A stretch of DNA of 18,640 nt from Pseudomonadota bacterium (GCA_021809225.1 JAKBAL010000001.1:1-18640); one strand, 5' to 3'; numbered from the stretch's first letter, positions 4,950 through 12,967 are shown. Notes: generated from the sequence alone by a model not told the origin. Numbers and translations: made by a program.

Positions 4950-7622
4950 ATGTTATTAGTGTCTCATAACTTAATCATATATTTGTTGACAACAGCCTCG
5001 ACTATTTTAGGAGGGTCGGTTTATACACCTGCAGAAAATTCCCTTGTTTCAATATCTGAGGCCAGACCTGAGGTCAGACGTGAAAAAACTCTTGGGGGAA
5101 GGTCTGAAGGTGCTCCAAGAAGACCGGGTTCCAAAGCAATGAGTAGTAACTGTGAAGCCCCAGGCTCTGGGAAACGAGGCTGGTCAGGTTCCACTCGACA
5201 AAATGTAAGTACTGCGCTAAGACCTCATTTTGTGTCTGCGTCCCCTTCTTTCGATGCGGGTCAACCTAATGGTACGTTATCAACAAGAGGAAATAGAACT
5301 GGTACAAACCCTTTAATTCCTAGGCGTTCCCCTCCTGAGAATCGTAATGAAGGGGTTTTTTTTCAGTCTCCCGATGCGACAATGGGTGGTGAGGAATCGG
5401 CCAATAATGCTTATGCCTCTGGTGGTAGTGGTAGTGGTAGTGGTAGTGGTAGGGAGTTCTTCTCTCAAGAAGATTCAGTCGTGCCTAAAAAAATCGAGGA
5501 AGTTTCAGAAGAAAGGGTGTCTTCTTTGCTCAGCAAAGTTCAGAGAACTGTGGTTACACCAGACCCTACTTTAGAATTAGCACAAAAATTGCTTCCTACA
5601 TCTGGAAAGGCATTTGAAGTTAACCAAGCTCCTATACCCGTAAAAGTATCTAAAGTTAACCAAGCTCCTATACCCGTAAAAGTATCTAAAGTTAACCAAG
5701 CTCCTATACCAAAAGTATCTGAAGTTAATCCAACTCCTATACCCGTAAAAGTATCTGAAGTTAACCAAGCTCCTGTTCCAGAATTAGCACCAATACCAGT
5801 TCCTTCTCCTGGACATCCTTTTGTCGCAGAACTGGGGGAGGCTGAGAAGAAGCACCTCGCAAATCGATTGGGCCAAGAATTTCTCGAGCGTATTAAATTA
5901 AGCCGCGGAGCCGAAGGAGATTCTCTTGGAAGTGCGATAAAGAAAGCAGCAGCTAACGGTGTAGAGCAAGTTACAGAAAACATTAAATCAAGAGAAGAAG
6001 CAGCTAACCATGCTTCTGGGGAACAAGCAAACCAGAAAGGGGAGGCTCATGAGAAGCTAGCAATACCAGTTCCTCCTCCTGCGCCACGTTCATTTGTCAT
6101 AGCACCTGGAGAGAATGAAAAGAAGCGCCTTGCAAATCAATTGGGTCGCGAAGTCCTTAAGGGGTTTAAATTAAAAACCGTCGCAACAGTTAGAGAAGAA
6201 ATTGAGGCTAGAGCTCAATCAGGAGAAAAATTAACTGGCCCTACTATTGAGGAACAAATAAACGATAAAAAAGAAGTTTTAGAAATGCTTAAACAGTCAC
6301 TCGAAGCGCAGACGAGAGCTTTAGAGGAGGTCATAAGTAGGCAAGCGATCACTGACAAAGAAATTATAGAGAGAAATAAAAGAATAAAAGAAATTAGAAA
6401 TGGTTTAAGAAACGACAAGCTATTATTGGCGCAATCAGAAGATCAACTTAAGGCGCTTGTTTTTGTTGAACGAAGTTTTGAAAGAATAAGAAAGCTAAGA
6501 GAAGAGAGATTGAAAAAGGAAGCAGCTGCTGCCAGAGCTTCTGGGGAAGCTGCCATCGAAGTTAAAGAAGGTAGTTTGAGCCCTGAAGAAACTCTGGGGC
6601 AAGAAAGTGCAAATCAAATTTTGCCTTTATTGACAAAGAATGGTCAAACAAATCTTTTGAAAGACCAAAGACTTTCTGCCGAGTTACGTGACCTTAATAG
6701 TGGACAGGTTAATGCGTTATCCAAGCTTCTTCTTGATGAACTCCCAGCGCTTCGTTTATTTGCGATACGTAAAAATATTGCTGACATACGTTCACAAAAT
6801 TTCGTTGAGGAAAATACAGAGAGAAACGTAGAAGCGACTTTAAGGGATAAGGGAAAAGAAAGGGGAGGGCCTGCCGATCGTGGTGAAGAGCTTGAAGCCG
6901 ACAGGAATATAGAGAGCCCATTAACTCCTTCTCAACCAAAGGTGAGAGAGAGAATAGAAGAGCCAACTCACAACGGGTATAATGTGGGCATGCTAAATAG
7001 AGTACAAGTAGATCCTCAACCCGATGAAGATGATGAAGAATGGATTAATGAAGACTACGATGACAATGAAAGTCCTGCTACACCCGCAAAAGCTGAGAAT
7101 GTTGAACAAAAGCCTGAGCCTGCCCCGAGAGTAGAAAAGAAGGTGGTCAAAACAGCTACAGAAGAGGCACGTGATACTTTTGAAACATTAAAAAATGCTT
7201 TATCAGCAGAGCTTCCTTCAGATGAAGAAGCACGGAAGTTTTTGTTAACGACAGAACGACTTATGAAAGCAGCAAATCTTCCTTTAGAAGTGAAGCAGCC
7301 AGAAGATGAGAGAATAATACGTAACCGACTAAAAGATGTGGGCGTAGTACGTAATGTCTTATTAGCTGCACAACCTCAATCAGCAAAAGAGAAACGTAAG
7401 GCATTGTCAGCGGCAAAACGACTGATGGAAGCCGTACAACAAGAAAAAAATAAAGCAACTGAGGACACTGGAGATTTGATACGTAATACTCTTCTTGCAA
7501 GAAGAGCTTCTCTAGAAAGTAAGAAGGTAGGAGAAACTCCAAAGCAGGCTGCAGAAAGAGAAAAAAAGAAGGAAGCTAAAAGAGCTGCTAAAATCGCAGC
7601 AAAGGAAGATTGGGAGGATTAA
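4950..7622 (+). CDS. Large repeat-rich, coiled-coil protein of unknown function, possibly exported
   Basis: I do not recognise a family for this 890-residue protein. The N terminus (residues 1-22) is hydrophobic and could be a signal peptide, though without the usual basic start. Residues 30-200 are low-complexity and rich in Ser, Pro, Gly and Arg, with a Gly-Ser run at 158-167. Residues 223-277 hold five near-identical 12-residue Pro-rich repeats (VNQAPIPVKVSK). A longer unit ending in LANRLGQEFLERIKL (about 298-320) recurs about 90 residues on as LANQLGREVLKGFKL. Residues about 425-530 are a charged heptad-like coiled coil. An acidic patch (DEDDEEWINEDYDDNE) lies near 690-706. The C terminus has another degenerate repeat around ERLMKAA/KRLMEAV and ends in a basic tail before DWED. 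It has its own promoter and terminator. The architecture is like that of surface proteins or secreted effectors of intracellular bacteria; that role is inferred only. Confidence 0.9.
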   Translation: MLLVSHNLIIYLLTTASTILGGSVYTPAENSLVSISEARPEVRREKTLGGRSEGAPRRPGSKAMSSNCEAPGSGKRGWSGSTRQNVSTALRPHFVSASPSFDAGQPNGTLSTRGNRTGTNPLIPRRSPPENRNEGVFFQSPDATMGGEESANNAYASGGSGSGSGSGREFFSQEDSVVPKKIEEVSEERVSSLLSKVQRTVVTPDPTLELAQKLLPTSGKAFEVNQAPIPVKVSKVNQAPIPVKVSKVNQAPIPKVSEVNPTPIPVKVSEVNQAPVPELAPIPVPSPGHPFVAELGEAEKKHLANRLGQEFLERIKLSRGAEGDSLGSAIKKAAANGVEQVTENIKSREEAANHASGEQANQKGEAHEKLAIPVPPPAPRSFVIAPGENEKKRLANQLGREVLKGFKLKTVATVREEIEARAQSGEKLTGPTIEEQINDKKEVLEMLKQSLEAQTRALEEVISRQAITDKEIIERNKRIKEIRNGLRNDKLLLAQSEDQLKALVFVERSFERIRKLREERLKKEAAAARASGEAAIEVKEGSLSPEETLGQESANQILPLLTKNGQTNLLKDQRLSAELRDLNSGQVNALSKLLLDELPALRLFAIRKNIADIRSQNFVEENTERNVEATLRDKGKERGGPADRGEELEADRNIESPLTPSQPKVRERIEEPTHNGYNVGMLNRVQVDPQPDEDDEEWINEDYDDNESPATPAKAENVEQKPEPAPRVEKKVVKTATEEARDTFETLKNALSAELPSDEEARKFLLTTERLMKAANLPLEVKQPEDERIIRNRLKDVGVVRNVLLAAQPQSAKEKRKALSAAKRLMEAVQQEKNKATEDTGDLIRNTLLARRASLESKKVGETPKQAAEREKKKEAKRAAKIAAKEDWED
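5421..5453 (+). repeat. GGTAGT hexanucleotide tract inside the repeat protein
   Basis: Four exact copies of GGTAGT (5424-5447), flanked by GGT and GGTAGG, encode a Gly-Ser run. The six-base unit keeps the reading frame when copy number changes, so slippage would alter linker length rather than switch the gene off. Confidence 0.85.
5616..5780 (+). repeat. Tandem 36-nt coding repeats (about 4.7 copies)
   Basis: Units begin at 5616, 5652, 5688, 5721 and 5757. Units 1, 2 and 4 are 36 nt and encode 12 residues. Unit 3 is 33 nt and lacks one codon (GTA). Unit 5 is a partial copy that diverges after about 24 nt. Units 1 and 2 differ only at the first base (GAA versus AAA), so the identity holds at nucleotide level. 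That suggests recent expansion by slippage or recombination. Confidence 0.92.
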
Positions 7623-7641
7623 CCTTCGTCTACTAACACTC

Positions 7642-7667
7642 AAAAAGCCCCTTCGGGGGCTTTTTTT
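7642..7667 (+). terminator. Bidirectional intrinsic terminator
   Basis: A perfect GCCCC/GGGGC stem (7647-7651 with 7656-7660) closes a TTCG tetraloop and is extended by A5/T5 pairing; seven Ts follow on the plus strand. The upstream A-run supplies the U-tract for the minus strand. It sits between the convergent ends of the 890-residue gene (stop 7622) and the 3-hydroxyisobutyrate dehydrogenase gene (stop 7675) and probably serves both. Confidence 0.95.
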
Positions 7668-7674
7668 GAAGAAA

Positions 7675-8565
7675 TTATTTTTCCCCTCTCAGAAACTTCA
7701 GTATCCCTGAAAAGTCTAAGGCTTGGCCTCCATTGCTACAGAAAAGGGTATAGAGAGCCATGGCTTCGGTACCTAAAGGTGTTGCAGCTGATGTCAGTTG
7801 AGCGGCTTGTGCAGCCAATTTTAAATCTTTCAGCATCATAGCGGCGGTAAACCCTGGGGTATAATCGTGATTCGCAGGAGAAGCCGGGACGGGACCAGGA
7901 GAAGGACAGTATTTGGAAATCGACCAACATTGGGCCGAGGATTGAGATGTCACGTCAAAAAATGTCTGGGCATCAAGGCCAAGTTGTTCAGCAAGATTAA
8001 AGGCCTCACACGCGCCAATCATGGTAATTCCTAAGACTAAATTATTACAGATCTTGGCCGCTTGTCCCAAGCCTGCCTCTCCACAATAGATAATGGTTTT
8101 CCCCATAGCTTCCAAAAAAGGTTTTATTGCTTCGAAATCTTGCCAGTTTCCTCCTACCATAAAGGTAATAGTCGCTGCTTCTGCTCCGGTAACCCCCCCT
8201 GAAACGGGGGCATCTATAAGGCGCACGCCTTTATCTTCGGCCTTTGTGTGAATTTGGCGGGCCGTTTCTATATCAATAGTCGAACATTCTGCAATTAATG
8301 TGCCAGGTTTCACATGGTTGAAAATCCCTTGAGGACCTTCGTATACGGATTGAACAAGCATTCCTTCGGGCAACATTGTGATCACAATATCAACATTTGC
8401 GACGGTTGAAGCAATATCCTTTCCCCTGGTTCCTCCTTCTTTCACTAAAGCATCTATGGCTTGGGGAGCAACATCATAACCTGTGATTCGATGGCCGGCT
8501 TTGAGGAGATTTTTGGCCATCGGCATTCCCATATGCCCCAGTCCAATGAAAGCAATATTTGTCAT
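7675..8565 (-). CDS. mmsB: 3-hydroxyisobutyrate dehydrogenase
   Basis: This enzyme oxidises 3-hydroxyisobutyrate to methylmalonate semialdehyde with NAD+ in valine catabolism. The 296 residues match the family length. The N-terminal Rossmann domain opens with IGLGHMGMPMAKNL (GxGxMG at 8-13), the substrate motif DAPVSGG lies at 119-125, and the catalytic lysine is K171 in GQAAKICNN. The C-terminal helical domain has DVTSQSSAQCW and the family-like end DYTPGFTAAMMLKDLKLA. The ATG overlaps the stop of the upstream hydrolase gene by 4 nt, which argues for translational coupling and a shared pathway. Related beta-hydroxyacid dehydrogenases (tartronate semialdehyde reductase, GLYR-type) share the fold, but the neighbours fix the substrate. 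It is the last gene of the operon and ends at the bidirectional terminator. Confidence 0.94.
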   Translation of the reverse strand: MTNIAFIGLGHMGMPMAKNLLKAGHRITGYDVAPQAIDALVKEGGTRGKDIASTVANVDIVITMLPEGMLVQSVYEGPQGIFNHVKPGTLIAECSTIDIETARQIHTKAEDKGVRLIDAPVSGGVTGAEAATITFMVGGNWQDFEAIKPFLEAMGKTIIYCGEAGLGQAAKICNNLVLGITMIGACEAFNLAEQLGLDAQTFFDVTSQSSAQCWSISKYCPSPGPVPASPANHDYTPGFTAAMMLKDLKLAAQAAQLTSAATPLGTEAMALYTLFCSNGGQALDFSGILKFLRGEK

Positions 8566-9617
8566 GCAGTCCCCCCTAAAATGAGTTCTCTTTTGCCCAA
8601 AGAGGAAAAGTAAGTATCAATCTCTTCCTCTCTTAAGTCTTCAAGCTTTGCTGGCTTCCAACGAGGGAGATGATCTTTATCAACCAAAACGGCTCGCACG
8701 CCTTCCGTAAAATCATGGCCTTCCACAAAGTGTTGACTGAGGCGAAATTCCAGTTCCATCCGTGCCGTAAAGGATAAAGCTTTTCCATCTTTAAGTTGGC
8801 GAAAAACAACAGCCAAGCTGGTTGGTGATTTGGACATTAAGGTATTATAAGTATTTTGAGCAAAAGGGGAGGGATCTTTTGCAAGACTTTCTATGATTTC
8901 TTTTAAAGAGTATTTGTTAAAATGGGTTTCAATTATTTCATAATGATGCTCCAGAAATCCTTTTTCTTGGAGTTTGAGACAATATATTGGAAGAACATCT
9001 TCAATAGACTTCCCTTGTTTAAGGTCTGTTTTTAAGAAGGACAGGGCGGAAGAAGGTATAAAATGGGTTGCAAGTCCAGCCCAAATAGCATCTTCTGCTT
9101 TAAGACGCATTCCCGTCAGTCCCAGGTAAAGCCCAACAGCACCTGGGGTATTGTTTAAAAAAGTCGTGGCTCCCACATCAGGAAAGAAACCGATTCCTGT
9201 TTCTGGCATGGCAAGAAGGGCTCGTTCCGTTACGATCCGGTGGGATCCATTCACGGAAACTCCAAGTCCTCCCCCCATATTGATGCCATTTATAAGAGCA
9301 ACATAGGGTTTGGGATAGGTATGAATATGCGTATTGAGGATGTACTCTTCTCGAAAAAAGGCATCGCAAGTCTCAAAATCACCCATCCTTTTTGCTTCAT
9401 AAACGGCCCGGACATCCCCGCCGGCGCAAAAGGCTTTTTCTCCGGCGCCTTCAATGATAATCAAATTTACGGAGGGATCCGTTTCCCATTCTTTCAAAAG
9501 ATGTGCTAGACCTCGAATCATATTCAAGGAAAGAGCATTGAGAGCTGCAGGTCTGTTAAGGGTGATCCACCCTATTCTACCTTGAACTTCGTGAAGAAGG
9601 TCATTAGATTTCCTCAT
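8562..9617 (-). CDS. 3-hydroxyisobutyryl-CoA hydrolase (enoyl-CoA hydratase/isomerase family)
   Basis: The enzyme releases free 3-hydroxyisobutyrate from its CoA thioester in valine degradation, removing the CoA so that the dehydrogenase next door can act. The 351-residue crotonase-fold protein carries [13 protein letters not shown] (63-75) and [15 protein letters not shown] (137-151), the two signatures that separate HIBCH-type hydrolases from ordinary enoyl-CoA hydratases. E139 and D147 lie at the positions expected for catalysis. GGGLG (115-119) forms part of the oxyanion hole. The C-terminal extension ending in [20 protein letters not shown] is also typical. It overlaps the genes on both sides by 4 nt (ATGA). 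The hydratase for the intervening methacrylyl-CoA step is not in the window; a general crotonase elsewhere could supply it. Confidence 0.95.
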   Translation of the reverse strand: MRKSNDLLHEVQGRIGWITLNRPAALNALSLNMIRGLAHLLKEWETDPSVNLIIIEGAGEKAFCAGGDVRAVYEAKRMGDFETCDAFFREEYILNTHIHTYPKPYVALINGINMGGGLGVSVNGSHRIVTERALLAMPETGIGFFPDVGATTFLNNTPGAVGLYLGLTGMRLKAEDAIWAGLATHFIPSSALSFLKTDLKQGKSIEDVLPIYCLKLQEKGFLEHHYEIIETHFNKYSLKEIIESLAKDPSPFAQNTYNTLMSKSPTSLAVVFRQLKDGKALSFTARMELEFRLSQHFVEGHDFTEGVRAVLVDKDHLPRWKPAKLEDLREEEIDTYFSSLGKRELILGGTA

Positions 9618-10759
9618 GTCTTCTCTTCCAACAACTTCCTAGCGATGATGAGACGCATAATCTCATTTGTTCCTTCTAGGATTTGGTGGACGCGAAGATC
9701 GCGCACAAAACGCTCAATCTGATAATCCTTGATATAGCCATAGCCTCCGTGAAGCTGAAGGGCCTCATTACAGACAGAAAATCCCACATCTGTTGCAAAT
9801 CTCTTAGCCATAGCGCAGGCTATTGTGGCGTCAGAATCTCCTTCTTGGAGTTTTATAGTTGCGCGATGAACCATTAAACGAGCTGCCTCTAGATTCGTGG
9901 CCATATCCGCGAGGCGAAACTGGAGGGCCTGAAATTCAGCTAGCTTCTTGCCAAATTGGGACCGTTCTTTCATATAGGTTGTTGCAGCTTCTAGGCAGGC
10001 TCGAGCCCCTCCTAGAGAACAAGAAGCAATATTAATGCGCCCTCCATCCAGGCCGTGCATTGCCATTTTAAAACCTTCTCCTTCTTCCCCAAGACGGTTA
10101 GTGACAGGCACAGGGCAGTCTTGAAAGATAACAGCCGTTGTGGGTTGGCTGTTCCATCCCATTTTCTTTTCTTTTTTCCCAAAGCTAAGGCCAGGCGTCC
10201 CTTTTTCAACGACAAGAGCTGTAATCCCTTTAGGGCCTTCTTCTCCTGTGCGAACCATACACACATAAATGTCGCTTGCTCCCCCTCCCGAAATAAAAGC
10301 TTTTTCCCCATTCAGGATGTAATGATCGCTTTTACGGACAGCCTTTGTTTTTAAAGAGGCTGCATCTGACCCTGCGCTGGGCTCGGTTAAGCAATAACTC
10401 GCAAACGATTCCATGGACATGAGGCGAGGAAGCCACTTTTTATGTTGCTCAGAATTGCCAAAGATATCAATCATCCACGCAACCATATTGTGAACGGAAA
10501 TATAGGCCGCTGTTGAGACGCAGGCTGCGGAAAGTTCTTCAAAAATCAGGGAAGCTTCAAGTCGGCCTAACCCACTGCCACCTTGTTCGGGACGAACATA
10601 AATCCCTGCCAAACCTAGTATTGCTGCTTTGCGGAGAGTTTCAACCGGGAAAATGCAACCCTCATCCCAACTTTGGGCATAAGGGGCCATTTCCTGGTTC
10701 GCAAAGCGTCTGGCCGCTTCCTGAAAGGCAATTTGTTCTTCGGTAAGATGGAAATCCAT
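9614..10759 (-). CDS. Acyl-CoA dehydrogenase, probably isobutyryl-CoA dehydrogenase
   Basis: This FAD enzyme introduces the alpha-beta double bond in an acyl-CoA; the operon points to isobutyryl-CoA, the valine intermediate. The 381 residues have standard acyl-CoA dehydrogenase layout: an N-terminal helical domain ([20 protein letters not shown]), the beta domain with [14 protein letters not shown] and [11 protein letters not shown], and the C-terminal helical bundle with [26 protein letters not shown] and the segment [12 protein letters not shown]. In the last, E362 is the catalytic base, in the position used by medium- and short-chain and isobutyryl enzymes rather than isovaleryl-CoA dehydrogenase. 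AAGGGAG at 10768-10774 is a strong ribosome site, 8 nt from the ATG. It is the first gene of the operon and overlaps the hydrolase by 4 nt. Substrate is inferred from context. Confidence 0.93.
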   Translation of the reverse strand: MDFHLTEEQIAFQEAARRFANQEMAPYAQSWDEGCIFPVETLRKAAILGLAGIYVRPEQGGSGLGRLEASLIFEELSAACVSTAAYISVHNMVAWMIDIFGNSEQHKKWLPRLMSMESFASYCLTEPSAGSDAASLKTKAVRKSDHYILNGEKAFISGGGASDIYVCMVRTGEEGPKGITALVVEKGTPGLSFGKKEKKMGWNSQPTTAVIFQDCPVPVTNRLGEEGEGFKMAMHGLDGGRINIASCSLGGARACLEAATTYMKERSQFGKKLAEFQALQFRLADMATNLEAARLMVHRATIKLQEGDSDATIACAMAKRFATDVGFSVCNEALQLHGGYGYIKDYQIERFVRDLRVHQILEGTNEIMRLIIARKLLEEKT

Positions 10760-10780
10760 GAGTGCTTCTCCCTTCCATCA

Positions 10781-10809
10781 AGTATGCCAGAAAAGGCAAA
10801 AAGTACCAA
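10781..10809 (-). promoter_or_regulatory. Candidate promoter of the valine-degradation operon
   Basis: On the minus strand TTGGTA (10804-10809) and CATACT (10781-10786) are 17 nt apart, each matching the consensus at 4 of 6 bases. The start would fall near 10774, giving a leader of only about 15 nt that just includes the Shine-Dalgarno. It is a weak consensus match, plausible because of its position. Confidence 0.35.
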
Positions 10810-10840
10810 GAATTTCATACAAATAGTGAATTGTCCCCAC

Positions 10841-10883
10841 TGATCAAATTTGGATAATGGCCATTGATCAAATTTGGATAATG
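10841..10883. repeat. Two direct 19-nt repeats
   Basis: TGATCAAATTTGGATAATG occurs exactly at 10841-10859 and again at 10865-10883, a 24-nt period with a 5-nt spacer. The copies lie between the divergent acyl-CoA dehydrogenase and ATPase genes, ending 15 nt before the ATPase ATG. Repeated blocks of this size can be regulator binding sites, or the multiple terminal repeats seen at the ends of IS21-like elements. No transposase is present, so a mobile-element remnant is only a guess. Confidence 0.8.
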
Positions 10884-10898
10884 ACGTAAGATCAGCTT

Positions 10899-12215
10899 AT
10901 GAATGCTATTATTTCACTCCATAATGCCCACTGGGAAACGCCTGATCAATTTACACAATTAGATCCTCATTTGAGAAAACTCAAAAGTCAAAAGTATGTT
11001 TTTGAATCTCCTCTCTTAACCCAATTTCCTCTGAAAACGCCTGGTATATATACTTTGGGAGGAGGACGACAAATTGGGAAAACAACCTTCCTAAAACAGT
11101 GGATGAGTTACTTAATTAAGTCAGGAATCTTGCCAAAATCCATTGCCTTTTTAACAGGAGAGGTGATTGATGACCATCATCGTTTACTTACAATGATGAT
11201 GGAGGTTTTAGAGCAGATGCCGCATTCGGATGGCTTAAAATATATTATAGTGGATGAAGTCACCTATATTAAGGATTGGGACAAGACGATCAAATTCTTA
11301 GCTGATAGTGGTCTACTTGAGAGATGCGTTGTTGTTTTAACAGGATCAGACCTCGTGCTCATGAATGAAGCGCGGATGCGTTTCCCTGGGCGGCGGGGAA
11401 TCCATCATCAGGTAGATTTCCATTATTATCCCCTTTCTTTTCGAGAGTACGTTGGGTTGGTCCATCCTGAAAATCCTGAACTTACTTTTCTTTTTGAGGC
11501 TTTTCAAAATTATCTTATTCATGGAGGTTTTTTAACAGCCATCAATGATTGGGCCATGCGAGGAGAAATTCTTCCCACGACAGCCCAAACTTACAGTGAT
11601 TGGATACGTGGTGATTTTCTTAAACGTGGCAAGAAAGACGTGAATTTAAGAGATTTTATTCAAGCTGTTCTGAAAACGTATGGTACACAAATTACGTGGC
11701 ATACTTTAACCCATCACACGGCCATTGATCATCCAAAAACCATTCAAGATTATGCAGAATTGATGCAGTCGATGGATGCGTTATTTATTCAAGAAGCTCT
11801 CTTAGAGCATAAACTTATGCCTGCTCCCAAAAAGGCCCGTCGCTTGTTTTTTTCAGATCCTTTTGTGTATCATGCGCTTCGGCTTTGGTTAGACCCTACC
11901 TATAATATACTGGAATCTTTAAAAATTCCTTCAGTTCTTTCTTCCGTTGTAGAAACAGTCGTGATTAACCATGTGAGACGGATTTATCCAACCTACTATA
12001 TTAAGTCTGATGGAGAGGTTGATGTGGCTTATGTTACAAAGGAGACCTTTTATCCCATTGAAATTAAATGGACGCAGCAAATTCGTCCTCATGATCTGAA
12101 ACAGATTAAAAAATATGCGAATGGACAAATTTGGGCACAAGTTTATTCCCGTCATCAAATAGATAAAACGCCCATTCTTCCTCTTCCCAAAGCACTTTAT
12201 GAATTTGGAGCTTAA
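10899..12215 (+). CDS. AAA-type ATPase with C-terminal nuclease-like domain (DUF4143 type)
   Basis: The 438-residue protein has an N-terminal P-loop ATPase domain with Walker A GGGRQIGKTT (54-63), Walker B YIIVDEV (115-121) and a sensor-like VVVLTGSD (144-151), followed by FPGRRG and YYPLSFREYV, typical of the 'ATP-binding protein/DUF4143' group. The C-terminal region has the PD-(D/E)xK-like pattern SDGEVDV (E373, D375) and IEIKW (E388, K390) that marks the DUF4143 part. Biological role is not established; these proteins are patchily distributed and are suspected to come from mobile or selfish elements. Many relatives have a G-x-R-Q-V/T-GKT loop and this one fits. No good Shine-Dalgarno is seen before ATG 10899; an in-frame TAA just upstream prevents a longer start. 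It lies 24 bp before the LysE-type gene and 15 bp after the direct repeats. Confidence 0.88.
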   Translation: MNAIISLHNAHWETPDQFTQLDPHLRKLKSQKYVFESPLLTQFPLKTPGIYTLGGGRQIGKTTFLKQWMSYLIKSGILPKSIAFLTGEVIDDHHRLLTMMMEVLEQMPHSDGLKYIIVDEVTYIKDWDKTIKFLADSGLLERCVVVLTGSDLVLMNEARMRFPGRRGIHHQVDFHYYPLSFREYVGLVHPENPELTFLFEAFQNYLIHGGFLTAINDWAMRGEILPTTAQTYSDWIRGDFLKRGKKDVNLRDFIQAVLKTYGTQITWHTLTHHTAIDHPKTIQDYAELMQSMDALFIQEALLEHKLMPAPKKARRLFFSDPFVYHALRLWLDPTYNILESLKIPSVLSSVVETVVINHVRRIYPTYYIKSDGEVDVAYVTKETFYPIEIKWTQQIRPHDLKQIKKYANGQIWAQVYSRHQIDKTPILPLPKALYEFGA

Positions 12216-12317
12216 ATTACCGTAACTATGATTACGTAAATGAACTTAAAAACCATTGTCCTCTCCGCCAGTCCACGGTACAAATATATCACTTTAAATA
12301 AAGCAGTAATTTTCTAC

Positions 12318-12947
12318 ATGTTTTTTTCCGTTCTCTTGATCTTATTTTTAAAAGGCATCCTTATTGGGTTTTTGATCGCAGCTCCTGTGGGACCCATTGG
12401 AATTTTGTGTATTCGAAGAACCTTGTCGGGGAGTTATACTTTAGGCCTTTTGACAGGACTCGGGGCTGCGCTTGCGGACACAGTTTATGGGGCAATTGCT
12501 GGATTCAGCCTTGCGGGAATTGCAGATTTTATCACTCAAAACAATTTTTATTTACGTCTTTTTGGGGGGATTCTCTTGGCATGGATCGGTGTAACTATTT
12601 TTAGAGCCCCCTCTCGCGAAACCAAACTAAAAAAGACAGAAGAAGAAACGATTTTTCGTGCCTTTACCTCTGCTTTTTTCTTAACCCTTTCAAACCCCAT
12701 TACTCTCCTTGTTTTTGCAGCGGCTTTTGCTGCGATGGGTATTGCTCCTGTGAGTGGCTCTGTTTCTCAAGCTTTCGTCCTTGTGTTAGGGGTCTCTGTG
12801 GGGGCGAGTGTGTGGTGGCTTTCTCTTAGTACAGCTGTGCATTTGATGCATCATAAACTTTCTGATAAACAACTCCTCTGGATTAATCGTTCATCTGGCG
12901 TTATGTTGATTGGGTTTTCTGCTTATATGTTGTTGAGTCTGCTTTAA
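12318..12947 (+). CDS. LysE/RhtB-family amino-acid exporter
   Basis: LysE-family proteins are inner-membrane exporters of amino acids or related small molecules. The product (209 residues from ATG 12318) matches the usual length of about 200 and has some six hydrophobic segments. The first contains the hallmark GFLIAAPVGPIGILCIRRTL, followed by GLLTGLGAALADTVYGAIAGF. A second conserved segment, FFLTLSNPITLLVFAAAFAAMG, carries the NP-x-T motif of the family. The frame stays open back to ATG 12240, adding 26 residues that are not hydrophobic at first and do not look like the family; I therefore prefer 12318, where a weak TTGTCC-N17-TACAAA promoter (12256-12284) would also fit. Neither start has a clear ribosome site. 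The substrate is not predictable; the gene's neighbours (ATPase, pdhA) give no clue. Confidence 0.88.
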   Translation: MFFSVLLILFLKGILIGFLIAAPVGPIGILCIRRTLSGSYTLGLLTGLGAALADTVYGAIAGFSLAGIADFITQNNFYLRLFGGILLAWIGVTIFRAPSRETKLKKTEEETIFRAFTSAFFLTLSNPITLLVFAAAFAAMGIAPVSGSVSQAFVLVLGVSVGASVWWLSLSTAVHLMHHKLSDKQLLWINRSSGVMLIGFSAYMLLSLL

Positions 12948-12967
12948 GTGGAAACGGGGTTGTCAAT

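Noticed and set aside
5616..5780. Possible CRISPR-like array
   Set aside because: Units are directly adjacent and in frame with no unique spacers, and no cas gene is nearby; these are coding repeats.
5540..5983. Minus-strand frame of 147 codons with repeated TFTGIGAWLTLD units
   Set aside because: It is the mirror of the 36-nt coding repeats of the large plus-strand gene; the repeats follow from the opposite strand and there is no independent start signal.
9240..9509. Plus-strand frame inside the 3-hydroxyisobutyryl-CoA hydrolase gene
   Set aside because: It lies antisense to a clearly conserved enzyme and has no ribosome site or family motif. Similar antisense frames in the acyl-CoA dehydrogenase, pdhA, pdhB and pdhC genes were rejected for the same reason.
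12240..12317. N-terminal extension of the LysE-family exporter
   Set aside because: The frame is open, but the 26 extra residues do not resemble the family, whose members begin right before the first membrane segment, and no ribosome site supports ATG 12240.
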